A DNA stretch of 52,829 nt. Origin: an uncultured Collinsella sp. (GTDB lineage: Bacteria > Actinomycetota > Coriobacteriia > Coriobacteriales > Coriobacteriaceae). A program made the position numbers and the translations under genes. Of the stretch, positions 40,400-48,244 are shown in pieces (the stretch's first letter is position 1; every line of letters begins with the position of its first letter). Location of the stretch: positions 1 through 52,829 of the forward strand of contig CAAELZ010000032.1 in the NCBI GenBank assembly GCA_900756945.1, in the 5' to 3' direction. The notes under the pieces are model-generated. The model saw nothing but the letters and a program-made list of their open reading frames with translations. It did not search any database and had not been told where the DNA came from.

Positions 40400-41443
40400 A
40401 TGGTGCTTTCTGAATACAGCAAGCGGCTGCTGGGCGCCTATGCCGAGCAGCCGTTCCTTATGGCTCCCATGGCGGGTGTGACCGACCCTGCCTACCGCAT
40501 CATGTGCCGCCGCCGCGGTGCCAACCTTGCCTACAGCGAGATGGTGAGCGTGGCAGGCCTTGCCTATGCCAGCAACAAAACGTGGCGCCTGGTGCTGCCG
40601 GCCGACGAGGAGCAGCAGATTTGCGTGCAGCTCTTTGGCTCCAAGCCCGATCAATTTGCGAGTGCCGTCGCCGCCGTCGAGGAGCGCGTTGGCGATCGCC
40701 TGTCGCTCATCGATATCAATATGGCATGTCCCGCCCGCAAGGTCGTTACCAAGGGCGAGGGCTCGGCGCTCATGCGCACGCCCGACCTGGCGGAGAAGAT
40801 CGTCGAGGCGACGGTGGGCGCGGCGCACGTGCCCGTGACCGTCAAGATTCGCAAGGGCTTTTATGCTGAGGACCGTAATGCCGCGACGTTTGCCCAGATG
40901 CTCGAAGGCGCCGGTGCCGCCGCGGTGGCGGTGCATGGCCGCTGCGCCACGCAGCTCTATACGGGCCAGGCCGATTGGTCGGTCGTCGATGAGGTTGCCG
41001 ACGCCGTTGAGATTCCCGTGATCGGTTCGGGCGATGTGTTCTCGGCTGAGGATGCGGCGGAGCGTCTGCGCAGCTCCGACGCCCGTGCCGTGTTTATCGC
41101 GCGCGGTATCTATGGCAATCCTTGGGTGTTCGGCGATGCTCGCGCCCTTGCGTTCGACGCCACGCCGGTGCCGTCTCGCACCTCGGTCGAGCGTCTGGAT
41201 GCCCTGCGCGAGCACCTGACGCTTACGCACGAGCTGTTGCCGCTCATGTCGCGTGCCCGTACGTACGCAAGCTGGTATCTCAAGGGCATGCCCCATGCTG
41301 CCGCCTGGCGCGCCCAGGTGGTGCGCTGCTCCACATACGAGGAGTTCATGGCGTTGGTCGATGATATCGAGCGCGATGTGGTGGCCTGCGAGGCCGCACT
41401 TGCAGCTGGCGAGTCGGTGCCCGCCCATCCGCTGGAGGCCTAA
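40400..41443 (+). CDS. dus: tRNA-dihydrouridine synthase
   Basis: A flavin enzyme that reduces uridines in the tRNA D-loop. The 347-residue product has the FMN barrel start FLMAPMAGVTDPAYRIMCR and LFGSKPDQFASA. The active-site Cys lies in INMACPARKVV, and HGRCATQLYTGQADW and IGSGDVFSAEDA follow. Overall layout is closest to DusB-type enzymes, but the specific site is not certain. The ATG is 4 nt after lepA. It is followed 2 nt later by hemW, so lepA-dus-hemW form one unit. Confidence 0.95.
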   Translation: MVLSEYSKRLLGAYAEQPFLMAPMAGVTDPAYRIMCRRRGANLAYSEMVSVAGLAYASNKTWRLVLPADEEQQICVQLFGSKPDQFASAVAAVEERVGDRLSLIDINMACPARKVVTKGEGSALMRTPDLAEKIVEATVGAAHVPVTVKIRKGFYAEDRNAATFAQMLEGAGAAAVAVHGRCATQLYTGQADWSVVDEVADAVEIPVIGSGDVFSAEDAAERLRSSDARAVFIARGIYGNPWVFGDARALAFDATPVPSRTSVERLDALREHLTLTHELLPLMSRARTYASWYLKGMPHAAAWRAQVVRCSTYEEFMALVDDIERDVVACEAALAAGESVPAHPLEA

Positions 41444-41445
41444 GG

Positions 41446-42678
41446 GTGGCCGTTACCGCACTGTATGTGCACGTACCGTTTTGCGCTCAAAAATGCCGCT
41501 ATTGCGACTTTGACTCGCGCAGCTTTGCCCCGTGCGACCTGGACGCTGCGCTCAATGCCTATTTTGAGCAGTTGTATGCGCGGCTCGATGCCTTTGGCAA
41601 CGCTGGGGCACTCAGGCAGATCCGCACAGTCTACGTAGGCGGCGGCACGCCGTCGCTGGCAGGGGAGCGCCTGGTAGAACTTGCCCGTCGTATCTCCATG
41701 TGGTGCAAGCCCGTTGAGTTTACCTGCGAGGCCAATCCCGAGTCGCTGACTGCTGAGCTCGCCACCGCGCTTGCCGAGGCGGGCGTCACGCGCATCTCTC
41801 TGGGCGTGCAAACCCTCGACAATACCGAGCTGGCTGCTATTGGCCGCATTCACGATGCTAATCGGGCACTTGCGGCTATCGCGACGGTGAAGGACGCTGG
41901 CCTCGATGTGTCGTGCGACCTGATGTGCGGCCTTCCCGGGCAGACGGCCGCAAGCTGGCGGAGCACGCTCGATGGCGTGCTGGCGGCGGCGCCGCATCAT
42001 GTATCGGTGTACCCGCTCACGCTCGAGGAGGGGACGCCCCTTTATCGCATGGCGTGCCGCGACGAGTCGCTTGAGCCTGATGAGGATTTTCAGGCCGCAT
42101 GCATGGACGTGGCACGCGAGCTCCTGGGTGCGGCCGGTTATCACCCCTATGAGGTGGCAAGCTATGCGCTCGACGGCCATGAGTGCGCCCATAACATTGC
42201 CTACTGGACCGGACGGGGCTACCTGGGCCTGGGTCGTTCTGCCGCGGGTATGCTCGATGCCGAGGATTTCGACCGTCTTGCAGGTTTGTTCCCCGGCGTG
42301 TCTGCTCGAGGCGATGCGTACCGTGTGCGTCTGGTGCAACGCGACGATGACGCGACGGCGTTCGAGGCCGAATATCTGTCGCAGCGCGAGGCTGTCGCCG
42401 AAGACTTGATGCTCGCTTGTCGCATGACGCGCGGTGTTGCGTCCGACCTGTTGGCTCGTGCAGCTTGCGTCATCCCAACGGGCGAGCTGGCAGCTGCCTG
42501 CGATCGTGCGCTCGAATTGGATCTTGCCACTTGGGTGCCCGAGACGCTCTGGGGTCATGAGGGACCCTTCACTACGGCAGATGTCGTCGCGGGCCATGTT
42601 CGAGCTCGTCTGGCGCCGACCCATCTGGGCTGGCTCGATGGAAATGTTCTGTTCGAGCTGTTTTGGGATCTAGCTTAG
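41446..42678 (+). CDS. hemW: radical SAM heme chaperone HemW
   Basis: HemW binds heme and a 4Fe-4S cluster and delivers heme to membrane enzymes; it is often misnamed coproporphyrinogen oxidase. The 410-residue product has YVHVPFCAQKCRYCDFDS with the CxxxCxxC cluster ligands near residues 12-19. VYVGGGTPSLAG and RISLGVQTLDNTEL are typical of the family. The fourth Cys of the HemN type is absent. GTG 41446 is 2 nt after dus. The order lepA-hemW-(hrcA-grpE-dnaK)-dnaJ of Firmicutes is kept, minus the bracketed genes. Confidence 0.95.
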   Translation: MAVTALYVHVPFCAQKCRYCDFDSRSFAPCDLDAALNAYFEQLYARLDAFGNAGALRQIRTVYVGGGTPSLAGERLVELARRISMWCKPVEFTCEANPESLTAELATALAEAGVTRISLGVQTLDNTELAAIGRIHDANRALAAIATVKDAGLDVSCDLMCGLPGQTAASWRSTLDGVLAAAPHHVSVYPLTLEEGTPLYRMACRDESLEPDEDFQAACMDVARELLGAAGYHPYEVASYALDGHECAHNIAYWTGRGYLGLGRSAAGMLDAEDFDRLAGLFPGVSARGDAYRVRLVQRDDDATAFEAEYLSQREAVAEDLMLACRMTRGVASDLLARAACVIPTGELAAACDRALELDLATWVPETLWGHEGPFTTADVVAGHVRARLAPTHLGWLDGNVLFELFWDLA

Positions 42679-42679
42679 G

Positions 42680-42694
42680 CCGCTCGGGTAGAAT
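42680..42694 (+). promoter_or_regulatory. promoter element before the membrane DnaJ gene
   Basis: CCGCTCGGGTA (42680-42690), shared with lepA, overlaps the -10-like TAGAAT (42689-42694). It lies 42 nt before the gene start. No CIRCE or HAIR-like stress operator was seen. Confidence 0.45.
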
Positions 42695-42736
42695 TACCGG
42701 AATATATACGCTGCTGTGAGCAGGAGGTTGCCGCGC

Positions 42737-43840
42737 ATGGCGACGATGAACGAAAAAGATTACTACGAGATTCTGGGTGTCTCCAAGGACGCCACCTCGC
42801 GTGATATTCAAAAGGCCTTCCAGCAAAAGGCCCGTAAGCTCCATCCGGACGTCAACAAAGAACCGGATGCCGAGGAAAAGTTTAAAGAGGTTTCCGAGGC
42901 CTACGCCGTGCTTTCGGATGAGCAAAAACGTGCGCGCTACGACGCCATGCGATCTGGCAATCCCTTTGCCGGTGCTCCTACGGCTTCGCCCTATGGTGGC
43001 GGCTACGCCGGCAGCACGGGCTATGGCAATCCCTTTGAGGGCGGCTTTCCCTTTGGTGGCGCCTGGGGCCAGCAGCGTCGCGGGCAGGCTGCCTACAATC
43101 CCGAGAACGGCGCCAACGTGGTCGTCGATATCAAGCTCGACGCCAAGGAGGCCAAGAGCGGTGCCCACAAGACCGTTCGATATACCCGCTTTGACACCTG
43201 CGGGCATTGTGGCGGATCGGGCTCCGTTTCTTCAGAGCATGCCCACACCTGTCCGAGCTGCGGTGGCCGCGGCCACATCGACGTCGACCTGTCCTTCCTG
43301 TTTGGTGCGGGCACGTTCCAGTCGGTCTGCCCCGAGTGCGGCGGTTCCGGTAAGGTCGTGGCCGACCCCTGCCCCGATTGCGGTGGCAGCGGGCGAACCC
43401 GTGTGACCTCCGAGCAGACGATTGAGTTTCCTGCCGGCACGCACGATGGCGACGAGGTCCGCATTAGCGGCATGGGCCACGCAGGCACTAACGGTGCCGC
43501 GGGCGGCGACCTGGTCGGCCGCGCCCATGTTGAGGCCGAGCGCTTGGAAGGCAAAGCTCGTACTGGCTTTTACCTGATGGGCATTGTGGCGCCGTTTTTG
43601 GTGCTGTCGGCCATCTCGGGCGTGTTCTCGGCCTTTGCCATGATGTGCTTTATTCCGTTTGCCATGGGCCTGTTCATGGTGCTCTCGGACGGCGTGCTTC
43701 ATCGCAGCCTGCTGTGGTGGAAACGCGGCGCGATGCAGTTTGCCAACGGTTTTGCCAACGGCTTCATGTTCGCACTCGTGTCGGTTTGGTTTGCGAGCTG
43801 CTCGCAGCGTGCCATGCTTTCGCCGTACGGAATGTACTAA
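42737..43840 (+). CDS. DnaJ-type co-chaperone with hydrophobic C-terminal tail
   Basis: A 367-residue Hsp40 of unusual build. A normal J domain (about 6-70, HPD at 36-38) is followed by a Gly/Phe region (73-115) and part of substrate-binding domain I. All four CxxCxGxG zinc repeats are present (CGHCGGSG, CPSCGGRG, CPECGGSG, CPDCGGSG; about 153-218). After GDLVGRAHVEAERL near residue 270, where DnaJ continues into domain II, it switches to strongly hydrophobic segments: about 277-294, 297-316 and 338-355. The other frames there encode no DnaJ remnant, so a frameshift is unlikely. It could recruit DnaK to the membrane (inference). ATG 42737 has AGGAGG 10 nt upstream. Confidence 0.9.
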   Translation: MATMNEKDYYEILGVSKDATSRDIQKAFQQKARKLHPDVNKEPDAEEKFKEVSEAYAVLSDEQKRARYDAMRSGNPFAGAPTASPYGGGYAGSTGYGNPFEGGFPFGGAWGQQRRGQAAYNPENGANVVVDIKLDAKEAKSGAHKTVRYTRFDTCGHCGGSGSVSSEHAHTCPSCGGRGHIDVDLSFLFGAGTFQSVCPECGGSGKVVADPCPDCGGSGRTRVTSEQTIEFPAGTHDGDEVRISGMGHAGTNGAAGGDLVGRAHVEAERLEGKARTGFYLMGIVAPFLVLSAISGVFSAFAMMCFIPFAMGLFMVLSDGVLHRSLLWWKRGAMQFANGFANGFMFALVSVWFASCSQRAMLSPYGMY

Positions 43841-43871
43841 CATCAAACCCTCTGTTTGCGGCCGCCCCAGC

Positions 43872-43900
43872 TTGGGTATAGGACGCACTGTGACAATAAT
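43872..43900 (+). promoter_or_regulatory. possible dnaJ promoter
   Basis: TTGGGT (43872-43877) and AATAAT (43895-43900) are 17 bp apart in the 81-nt gap before dnaJ. The match is moderate. Confidence 0.35.
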
Positions 43901-43921
43901 GAAAGTCGGAAGGATTCGGTC

Positions 43922-45070
43922 GTGTCGGAAAATAGGGATTACTACGAGGTACTTGGCGTCGAAAAGGATGCCGACGCGCGGACGATTAAGCGCGCGTTTC
44001 TAAAGAAGGCCCGTACCGTACACCCGGACGTTTCGGACGACCCCGAGGCCGAGGCCAAGTTCAAAGAGCTCAACGAGGCATATTCCGTTCTTTCCGATGA
44101 GCAGAAGCGTGCAAACTACGACCGCTACGGCACCGCGGACGGCCCTGGTGGTTCGGGCTATGTCGACATCAACGATATCTTTGGTGGCATGGGCATGGAC
44201 GACCTGTTCTCGTCGTTTTTTGGCGGCGGTGCCGGTGGTGGTGCCCGCAGCCGTCGTGAGCGTCGTCGCGGACGTGACATGGCCATCTCGCTTTCGGTGA
44301 CGCTCGAGGAGGCGGCGCTCGGCTGCAAAAAGACGATCAGCTATGATCGCCTTGCTCCTTGCGAGGACTGCAACGGTACCGGTAGGGCCGAGGGTGCACA
44401 GGAAAAGCAGTGCAGCCGTTGCCACGGCACGGGCTATGTCACGACGGTCCAGCGTTCGTTCTTGGGCCAGGTCCAGTCCTCTTCGCCTTGCCCCGACTGC
44501 CACGGCGAGGGCACGGTCATCGATCATCCCTGCGAGACCTGCGATGGTCAGGGCCGCACGCCTTCCCACGAAAAGATCGACATCGATATTCCCGCCGGCG
44601 TTTCGACCGGCCGCCAGCTGCGCGTGAGCGGCTTTGGCGAGGCCGGCCTTCGCGGCGAGCCCTCGGGCGACCTGATCGTCAACGTTCGCGTCGCCGACCA
44701 CGAGCGCTTTAAGCGCAACGGCGACGACCTGTACCTCGTGAGCGATATCTCGATTGCGCAGGCGGCTCTCGGCTGCGAGATCGAGGTCGAGGGCATTATG
44801 CCTGACGAGGTCGTTAAGGTCACGGTCCCCGCCGGCACGCAGTACGGCGACACCGTGAGCGTCGGTAACTTCGGCATGCCCCGCATTGGCGGTGGCGGCT
44901 CGCGTGGCCGCCTGGTCGTTCAGCTGCGCGTGCTCGTTCCCACGAGCCTTTCGGCCAAGCAGCGCGACCTGCTCGAGGCCTTCGCCGCCGAGTCCGGCGA
45001 CGACGTCGCTCCCGGCAAGAAATCGGTTACCGATCGCATCAAGAGTGCCCTCGACGACATCCTCGATTAA
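43922..45070 (+). CDS. dnaJ: chaperone protein DnaJ
   Basis: A complete type A Hsp40. The 382-residue product has a J domain (HPD in RTVHPDVSDD, about residue 37), and a Gly-rich stretch around 85-110. Four zinc repeats are visible (CEDCNGTG, CSRCHGTG, CPDCHGEG, CETCDGQG). Both C-terminal domains are present, including GDLIVNVRVADHERFKRNG and ALGCEIEVEGI. GTG 43922 has AAGGA about 9 nt upstream; the longer frame to 43856 lacks a fitting site. Its DnaK and GrpE partners are not in the window. mtaB follows after 9 nt. Confidence 0.97.
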   Translation: MSENRDYYEVLGVEKDADARTIKRAFLKKARTVHPDVSDDPEAEAKFKELNEAYSVLSDEQKRANYDRYGTADGPGGSGYVDINDIFGGMGMDDLFSSFFGGGAGGGARSRRERRRGRDMAISLSVTLEEAALGCKKTISYDRLAPCEDCNGTGRAEGAQEKQCSRCHGTGYVTTVQRSFLGQVQSSSPCPDCHGEGTVIDHPCETCDGQGRTPSHEKIDIDIPAGVSTGRQLRVSGFGEAGLRGEPSGDLIVNVRVADHERFKRNGDDLYLVSDISIAQAALGCEIEVEGIMPDEVVKVTVPAGTQYGDTVSVGNFGMPRIGGGGSRGRLVVQLRVLVPTSLSAKQRDLLEAFAAESGDDVAPGKKSVTDRIKSALDDILD

Positions 45071-45079
45071 GGAGCCCGC

Positions 45080-46372
45080 GTGCTCGCACCCCATATCTCT
45101 GTTGTCAACCTCGGCTGCCGCGTCAACCGGGTTGAGTCTGACCGTATCACTGCCGATCTTATGCGCCTGGGCTTTGCTATTGTGGAGCCCCAGGATGCCG
45201 ATCTGATCGTAATCAATACCTGTGCCGTGACGGGCGAGGCCGAGGCTAAGACCCGCAAGGCCGTCCGTCATGCGCTGGCCCATCCAAACGAGCCTTATGT
45301 GCTCGTGACCGGTTGCGTGGTCAATTTGCATCCCGAGGAGCTGTTGGAGCTCTCGGATCGCGTGATCGCCGAGCCGTCCAAGATTGATGTCGCCGAACGT
45401 GTCTGCGAGGTGCTGGGCGTTGAGTCCGATAGCGTTCCCGCCTGCAGCGATGGCGAGGTGGTCGATGCGCTCGGTCGCTCTCGCCTGGGCGTGAAGATCC
45501 AGGACGGCTGCAACCATCGCTGCACCTATTGCATTGTGTGGAAGGCGCGCGGCCCCGAGCGCTCCGTGCCCGTCGAGTCCGTGCTTGAACAAGTTCGCGA
45601 GGCCCAGGAGGCCGGCGTGCCCGAGGTGGTGCTGACCGGTGTGAACCTGGGTGCCTACGATGGCAAGAGCGCGACCGACGAGCATGTCGAAATCGATGAG
45701 CTGCTCGAGGCCATCATGGAGCGCACGACTATTGCGCATGTGCGCATTTCCTCGGTCGAGCCCATGGATATCTCTGAGCGCCTGCTTAAGGTTATGGCGC
45801 GCTATCCGCAGCGTATCGCCCCGTTTTTGCACCTGCCCGTGCAGTCCGGCTGTACGGCGACCCTGCATCGCATGGGTCGTCCCTATAGCGCGGAGGCCTT
45901 TGAGGACACGGTGCGTATGATTCGCGCCAACTTGCCCCAGGCGTCTCTTTCGTGCGATGTCATCGTCGGTTTTCCTGGTGAGACGGACGAGGAGTTCGAG
46001 GAGTCGCTGGCGCTGTGCCGCCGTGTGGGTTTCTCGCGTATGCACGTGTTCCGCTACAGCAAGCGTCCCGGTACCCTTGCTGCCGACATGCCCGACCAGG
46101 TGCCGCCCGAGGTTATGGCCGAGCGCAGCCGTCGTATGCGAGACACGGCGCAGGAGCTCGCTATTGCCGATGCTCGTCGTCGCGTGGGCACTGTCGAGCG
46201 TGCCGTGCTCGAGTATGGTGACAACCTGACGCTCGGTTCGTTCCATCATGCCCGTCTTGACGATACCTGTGGACTTACAGCCCCGTGCCTGCTCGATGTT
46301 GCTATCATCGGAGTCGATGATTCCGGCTTGGTCCATGCGCGCAGGGAGGTCCATGGAAGCCTCGAAGATTAG
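45080..46372 (+). CDS. mtaB: tRNA t6A37 methylthiotransferase MtaB
   Basis: A radical SAM enzyme that converts t6A to ms2t6A at position 37 of tRNA. The 430-residue product has the N-terminal UPF0004 domain with Cys ligands in NLGCRVN, NTCAVTG and VTGCVV. The radical SAM motif CNHRCTYC is near residue 146, and IVGFPGETDEEF is typical. A short TRAM-like tail ends it. Sequence starting VNLGCRVNRVES places it in the MtaB rather than MiaB branch. The start is GTG 45080. It overlaps phoH by 20 nt. Confidence 0.95.
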   Translation: MLAPHISVVNLGCRVNRVESDRITADLMRLGFAIVEPQDADLIVINTCAVTGEAEAKTRKAVRHALAHPNEPYVLVTGCVVNLHPEELLELSDRVIAEPSKIDVAERVCEVLGVESDSVPACSDGEVVDALGRSRLGVKIQDGCNHRCTYCIVWKARGPERSVPVESVLEQVREAQEAGVPEVVLTGVNLGAYDGKSATDEHVEIDELLEAIMERTTIAHVRISSVEPMDISERLLKVMARYPQRIAPFLHLPVQSGCTATLHRMGRPYSAEAFEDTVRMIRANLPQASLSCDVIVGFPGETDEEFEESLALCRRVGFSRMHVFRYSKRPGTLAADMPDQVPPEVMAERSRRMRDTAQELAIADARRRVGTVERAVLEYGDNLTLGSFHHARLDDTCGLTAPCLLDVAIIGVDDSGLVHARREVHGSLED

Positions 46373-47339
46373 ACTTACCGTTCCCGAGGGAGTTGATCCC
46401 TCGCGTGTTTTGGGCGCCGGCGACGGCGTCCTTCGTGCGCTCGAGAGTTTGGTTCGCGCTCACGTGGTCGCCCGTGGCGATAGCATCGCCGTGAGCGGTG
46501 ACCCGGACGAGGTCGAACTCGTGGCGCGTTTTTTCGAACACGCTTTTCGCGAGGCGGCGGCCGGTCGTACCCTGTCTGCCGACGATGTCTCTCGCTGCCT
46601 GGCCGTCTTGCGCGACGGTGAGCACGAGGCTACGTCGCTTCGCGATGACGTGCTGCTTTCGTATCGCGGCCGCGTCATTCGCCCCAAGACGCTCGGGCAA
46701 AAGCGCTATGTGGATGCCATCCGCTCGCATACCATCACGTTTGGCCTGGGTCCAGCCGGTACCGGTAAGACTTATCTGGCCATGGCGCTCGCCGTTGCCG
46801 CGCTCAAGCGCCACGAGGTGGGCCGTTTGATCTTGACGCGTCCGGTTGTCGAAGCAGGGGAGAACCTGGGCTTTTTGCCCGGCACCCTCGAGGAAAAGAT
46901 CGATCCGTACATGCGTCCGCTCTACGACGCCCTTTTTGACATGATGGATCGCGAGCGCACCGATGAGCTTATGGAGCGCGGCGTGATCGAGATCGCCCCG
47001 CTTGCCTATATGCGCGGTCGTACGCTGAGCGATGCCTTCGTGGTGCTCGACGAAGCGCAAAATACCACGCCCGAGCAGATGAAGATGTTCCTGACACGAC
47101 TTGGATTCAACTCAAAGTTCGTGATTACCGGCGACCTCAGCCAGCGCGACCTGGTGGGTCGTCGTGGTGGCTTGGCGGATGTCGAGAAGATTTTGGGCCG
47201 TGTCGACGATGTGGCGTTTGCACACCTGGAGCGCGCCGACGTGGTGCGCCATGCCCTGGTAGGTCGTATCGTTGAGGCATATGATGCTTATGATGGCGTG
47301 CGCGAGCAGCGCTCGCGCGATCGAAAGGAGTCCCGTTGA
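46353..47339 (+). CDS. phoH: PhoH-like ATPase
   Basis: A P-loop ATPase of the PhoH/YbeZ family, probably an RNA helicase working with YbeY. The 328-residue product has a KH-like N-terminus, then RPKTLGQKRYVDAIR, Walker A GPAGTGKTYLAMA near residue 135, LTRPVVEAGENLGFLPGTLE and Walker B FVVLDEAQNTTPEQM. ATG 46353 starts inside mtaB with GGGAGG only 3 nt upstream, a short spacing, but it fits the conserved N-terminus. The TTG start of ybeY overlaps its TGA. Confidence 0.94.
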   Translation: MEASKIRLTVPEGVDPSRVLGAGDGVLRALESLVRAHVVARGDSIAVSGDPDEVELVARFFEHAFREAAAGRTLSADDVSRCLAVLRDGEHEATSLRDDVLLSYRGRVIRPKTLGQKRYVDAIRSHTITFGLGPAGTGKTYLAMALAVAALKRHEVGRLILTRPVVEAGENLGFLPGTLEEKIDPYMRPLYDALFDMMDRERTDELMERGVIEIAPLAYMRGRTLSDAFVVLDEAQNTTPEQMKMFLTRLGFNSKFVITGDLSQRDLVGRRGGLADVEKILGRVDDVAFAHLERADVVRHALVGRIVEAYDAYDGVREQRSRDRKESR

Positions 47340-47845
47340 GTGTATTGATCAGCAACGATGCCGAGCTCGATACGCTGCTCGACTCGCAGGAGGTAGAGCA
47401 CATCTGCGAGGTTGTGCTTGCCGCCGAGGGCGTTGAGCGTGAAGTCGAGATTTCTCTTTCGTATGTCGATGAGGACGAGATGCACGAGCTCAACCACGAG
47501 TGGCGTGGCATCGACCGCACCACCGATGTCCTCTCGTTTGAATGCGACTCGGCCTTTGACGAGGATATTCCCGCCGACGAGACGCTCGAGCTCGGCGATA
47601 TCATCTTGGCCCCGCAGGTCATTGCCCGTCAGGCCCCCGGCTTTGGCAATAGCCCTGCCGACGAGTGCCGCCTGATGCTCGTGCATGGCATGCTGCACCT
47701 GCTGGGGTATGACCATATCGAGGACGACGAGGCCGAGGTCATGGAGGCCCGCGAGGACGCTATCCTGCGCGATCTGGCGCTCGAGCGCGGCGAGGACCCC
47801 AAACTCGTTCACGTCGGCCCCATCACCAATCATGTCCACGACTAG
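47336..47845 (+). CDS. ybeY: endoribonuclease / rRNA maturation factor YbeY
   Basis: A zinc metalloprotein needed for 16S rRNA 3' processing and ribosome quality control. The 169-residue product has LNHEWRGIDRTTDVLSFE and the zinc motif HGMLHLLGYDH near residue 120. The TTG start at 47336 lies 5 nt after GAAAGGAG and overlaps the phoH stop; no ATG or GTG fits the N-terminus. The order phoH-ybeY-dgkA-era-recO is conserved in Firmicutes. Confidence 0.96.
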   Translation: MSVLISNDAELDTLLDSQEVEHICEVVLAAEGVEREVEISLSYVDEDEMHELNHEWRGIDRTTDVLSFECDSAFDEDIPADETLELGDIILAPQVIARQAPGFGNSPADECRLMLVHGMLHLLGYDHIEDDEAEVMEAREDAILRDLALERGEDPKLVHVGPITNHVHD

Positions 47846-47854
47846 GAGCCGTTT

Positions 47855-48232
47855 ATGATTCCCGGATCGAACAAGGACCATCCGTCCTTTTTAAAGTCGT
47901 TCTCCTACGCCATGGAGGGCTTCGTCACCGCCGTCAAGACCGAGCGCAACATTAAGGTCATGCTCGTGGCGGGCGTGTGCACTGTCATTGCCGGCTGCAT
48001 TGTGGGGCTCGACATTGCCGAGTGGGCTACGATTATCATCTGCTGCGGCCTGGTGATTCACGGCGAGCTGTGCAACACCGCCATGGAGGCGATTGTCGAT
48101 CTGGCGACCCAGGAGCTCCATCCGCTGGCAAAACGCGCCAAGGACATCGCCGCCGCCTCGGTATACGTACTTTCAATCACCGCCGCGATTGTGGGCTTGC
48201 TGGTATTTGCCCACGCGCTCGGCTTTATTTAG
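47855..48232 (+). CDS. dgkA: diacylglycerol/undecaprenol kinase (DgkA family)
   Basis: A small integral membrane kinase; in Gram-positive bacteria the homolog mainly phosphorylates undecaprenol. The 125-residue product has the family sequences AMEGFVTAVKTERNIKVML and GELCNTAMEAIVDLA with the conserved Glu and Asn. Three membrane helices are visible (about 35-55, 60-78, 100-122). Substrate choice between undecaprenol and diacylglycerol cannot be read from the sequence. The ATG lies 9 nt after ybeY. Confidence 0.94.
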   Translation: MIPGSNKDHPSFLKSFSYAMEGFVTAVKTERNIKVMLVAGVCTVIAGCIVGLDIAEWATIIICCGLVIHGELCNTAMEAIVDLATQELHPLAKRAKDIAAASVYVLSITAAIVGLLVFAHALGFI

Positions 48233-48244
48233 AAAGGGATTCCC

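Noticed and set aside
41446..42678. Oxygen-independent coproporphyrinogen oxidase (HemN)
   Set aside because: Cluster motif and length fit HemW, and the HemN-specific N-terminal residues are missing.
42737..43840. First dnaJ gene as a frameshifted pseudogene
   Set aside because: The hydrophobic tail is in the same frame as the zinc region, codon use is unchanged, and no DnaJ domain II residues appear in other frames.
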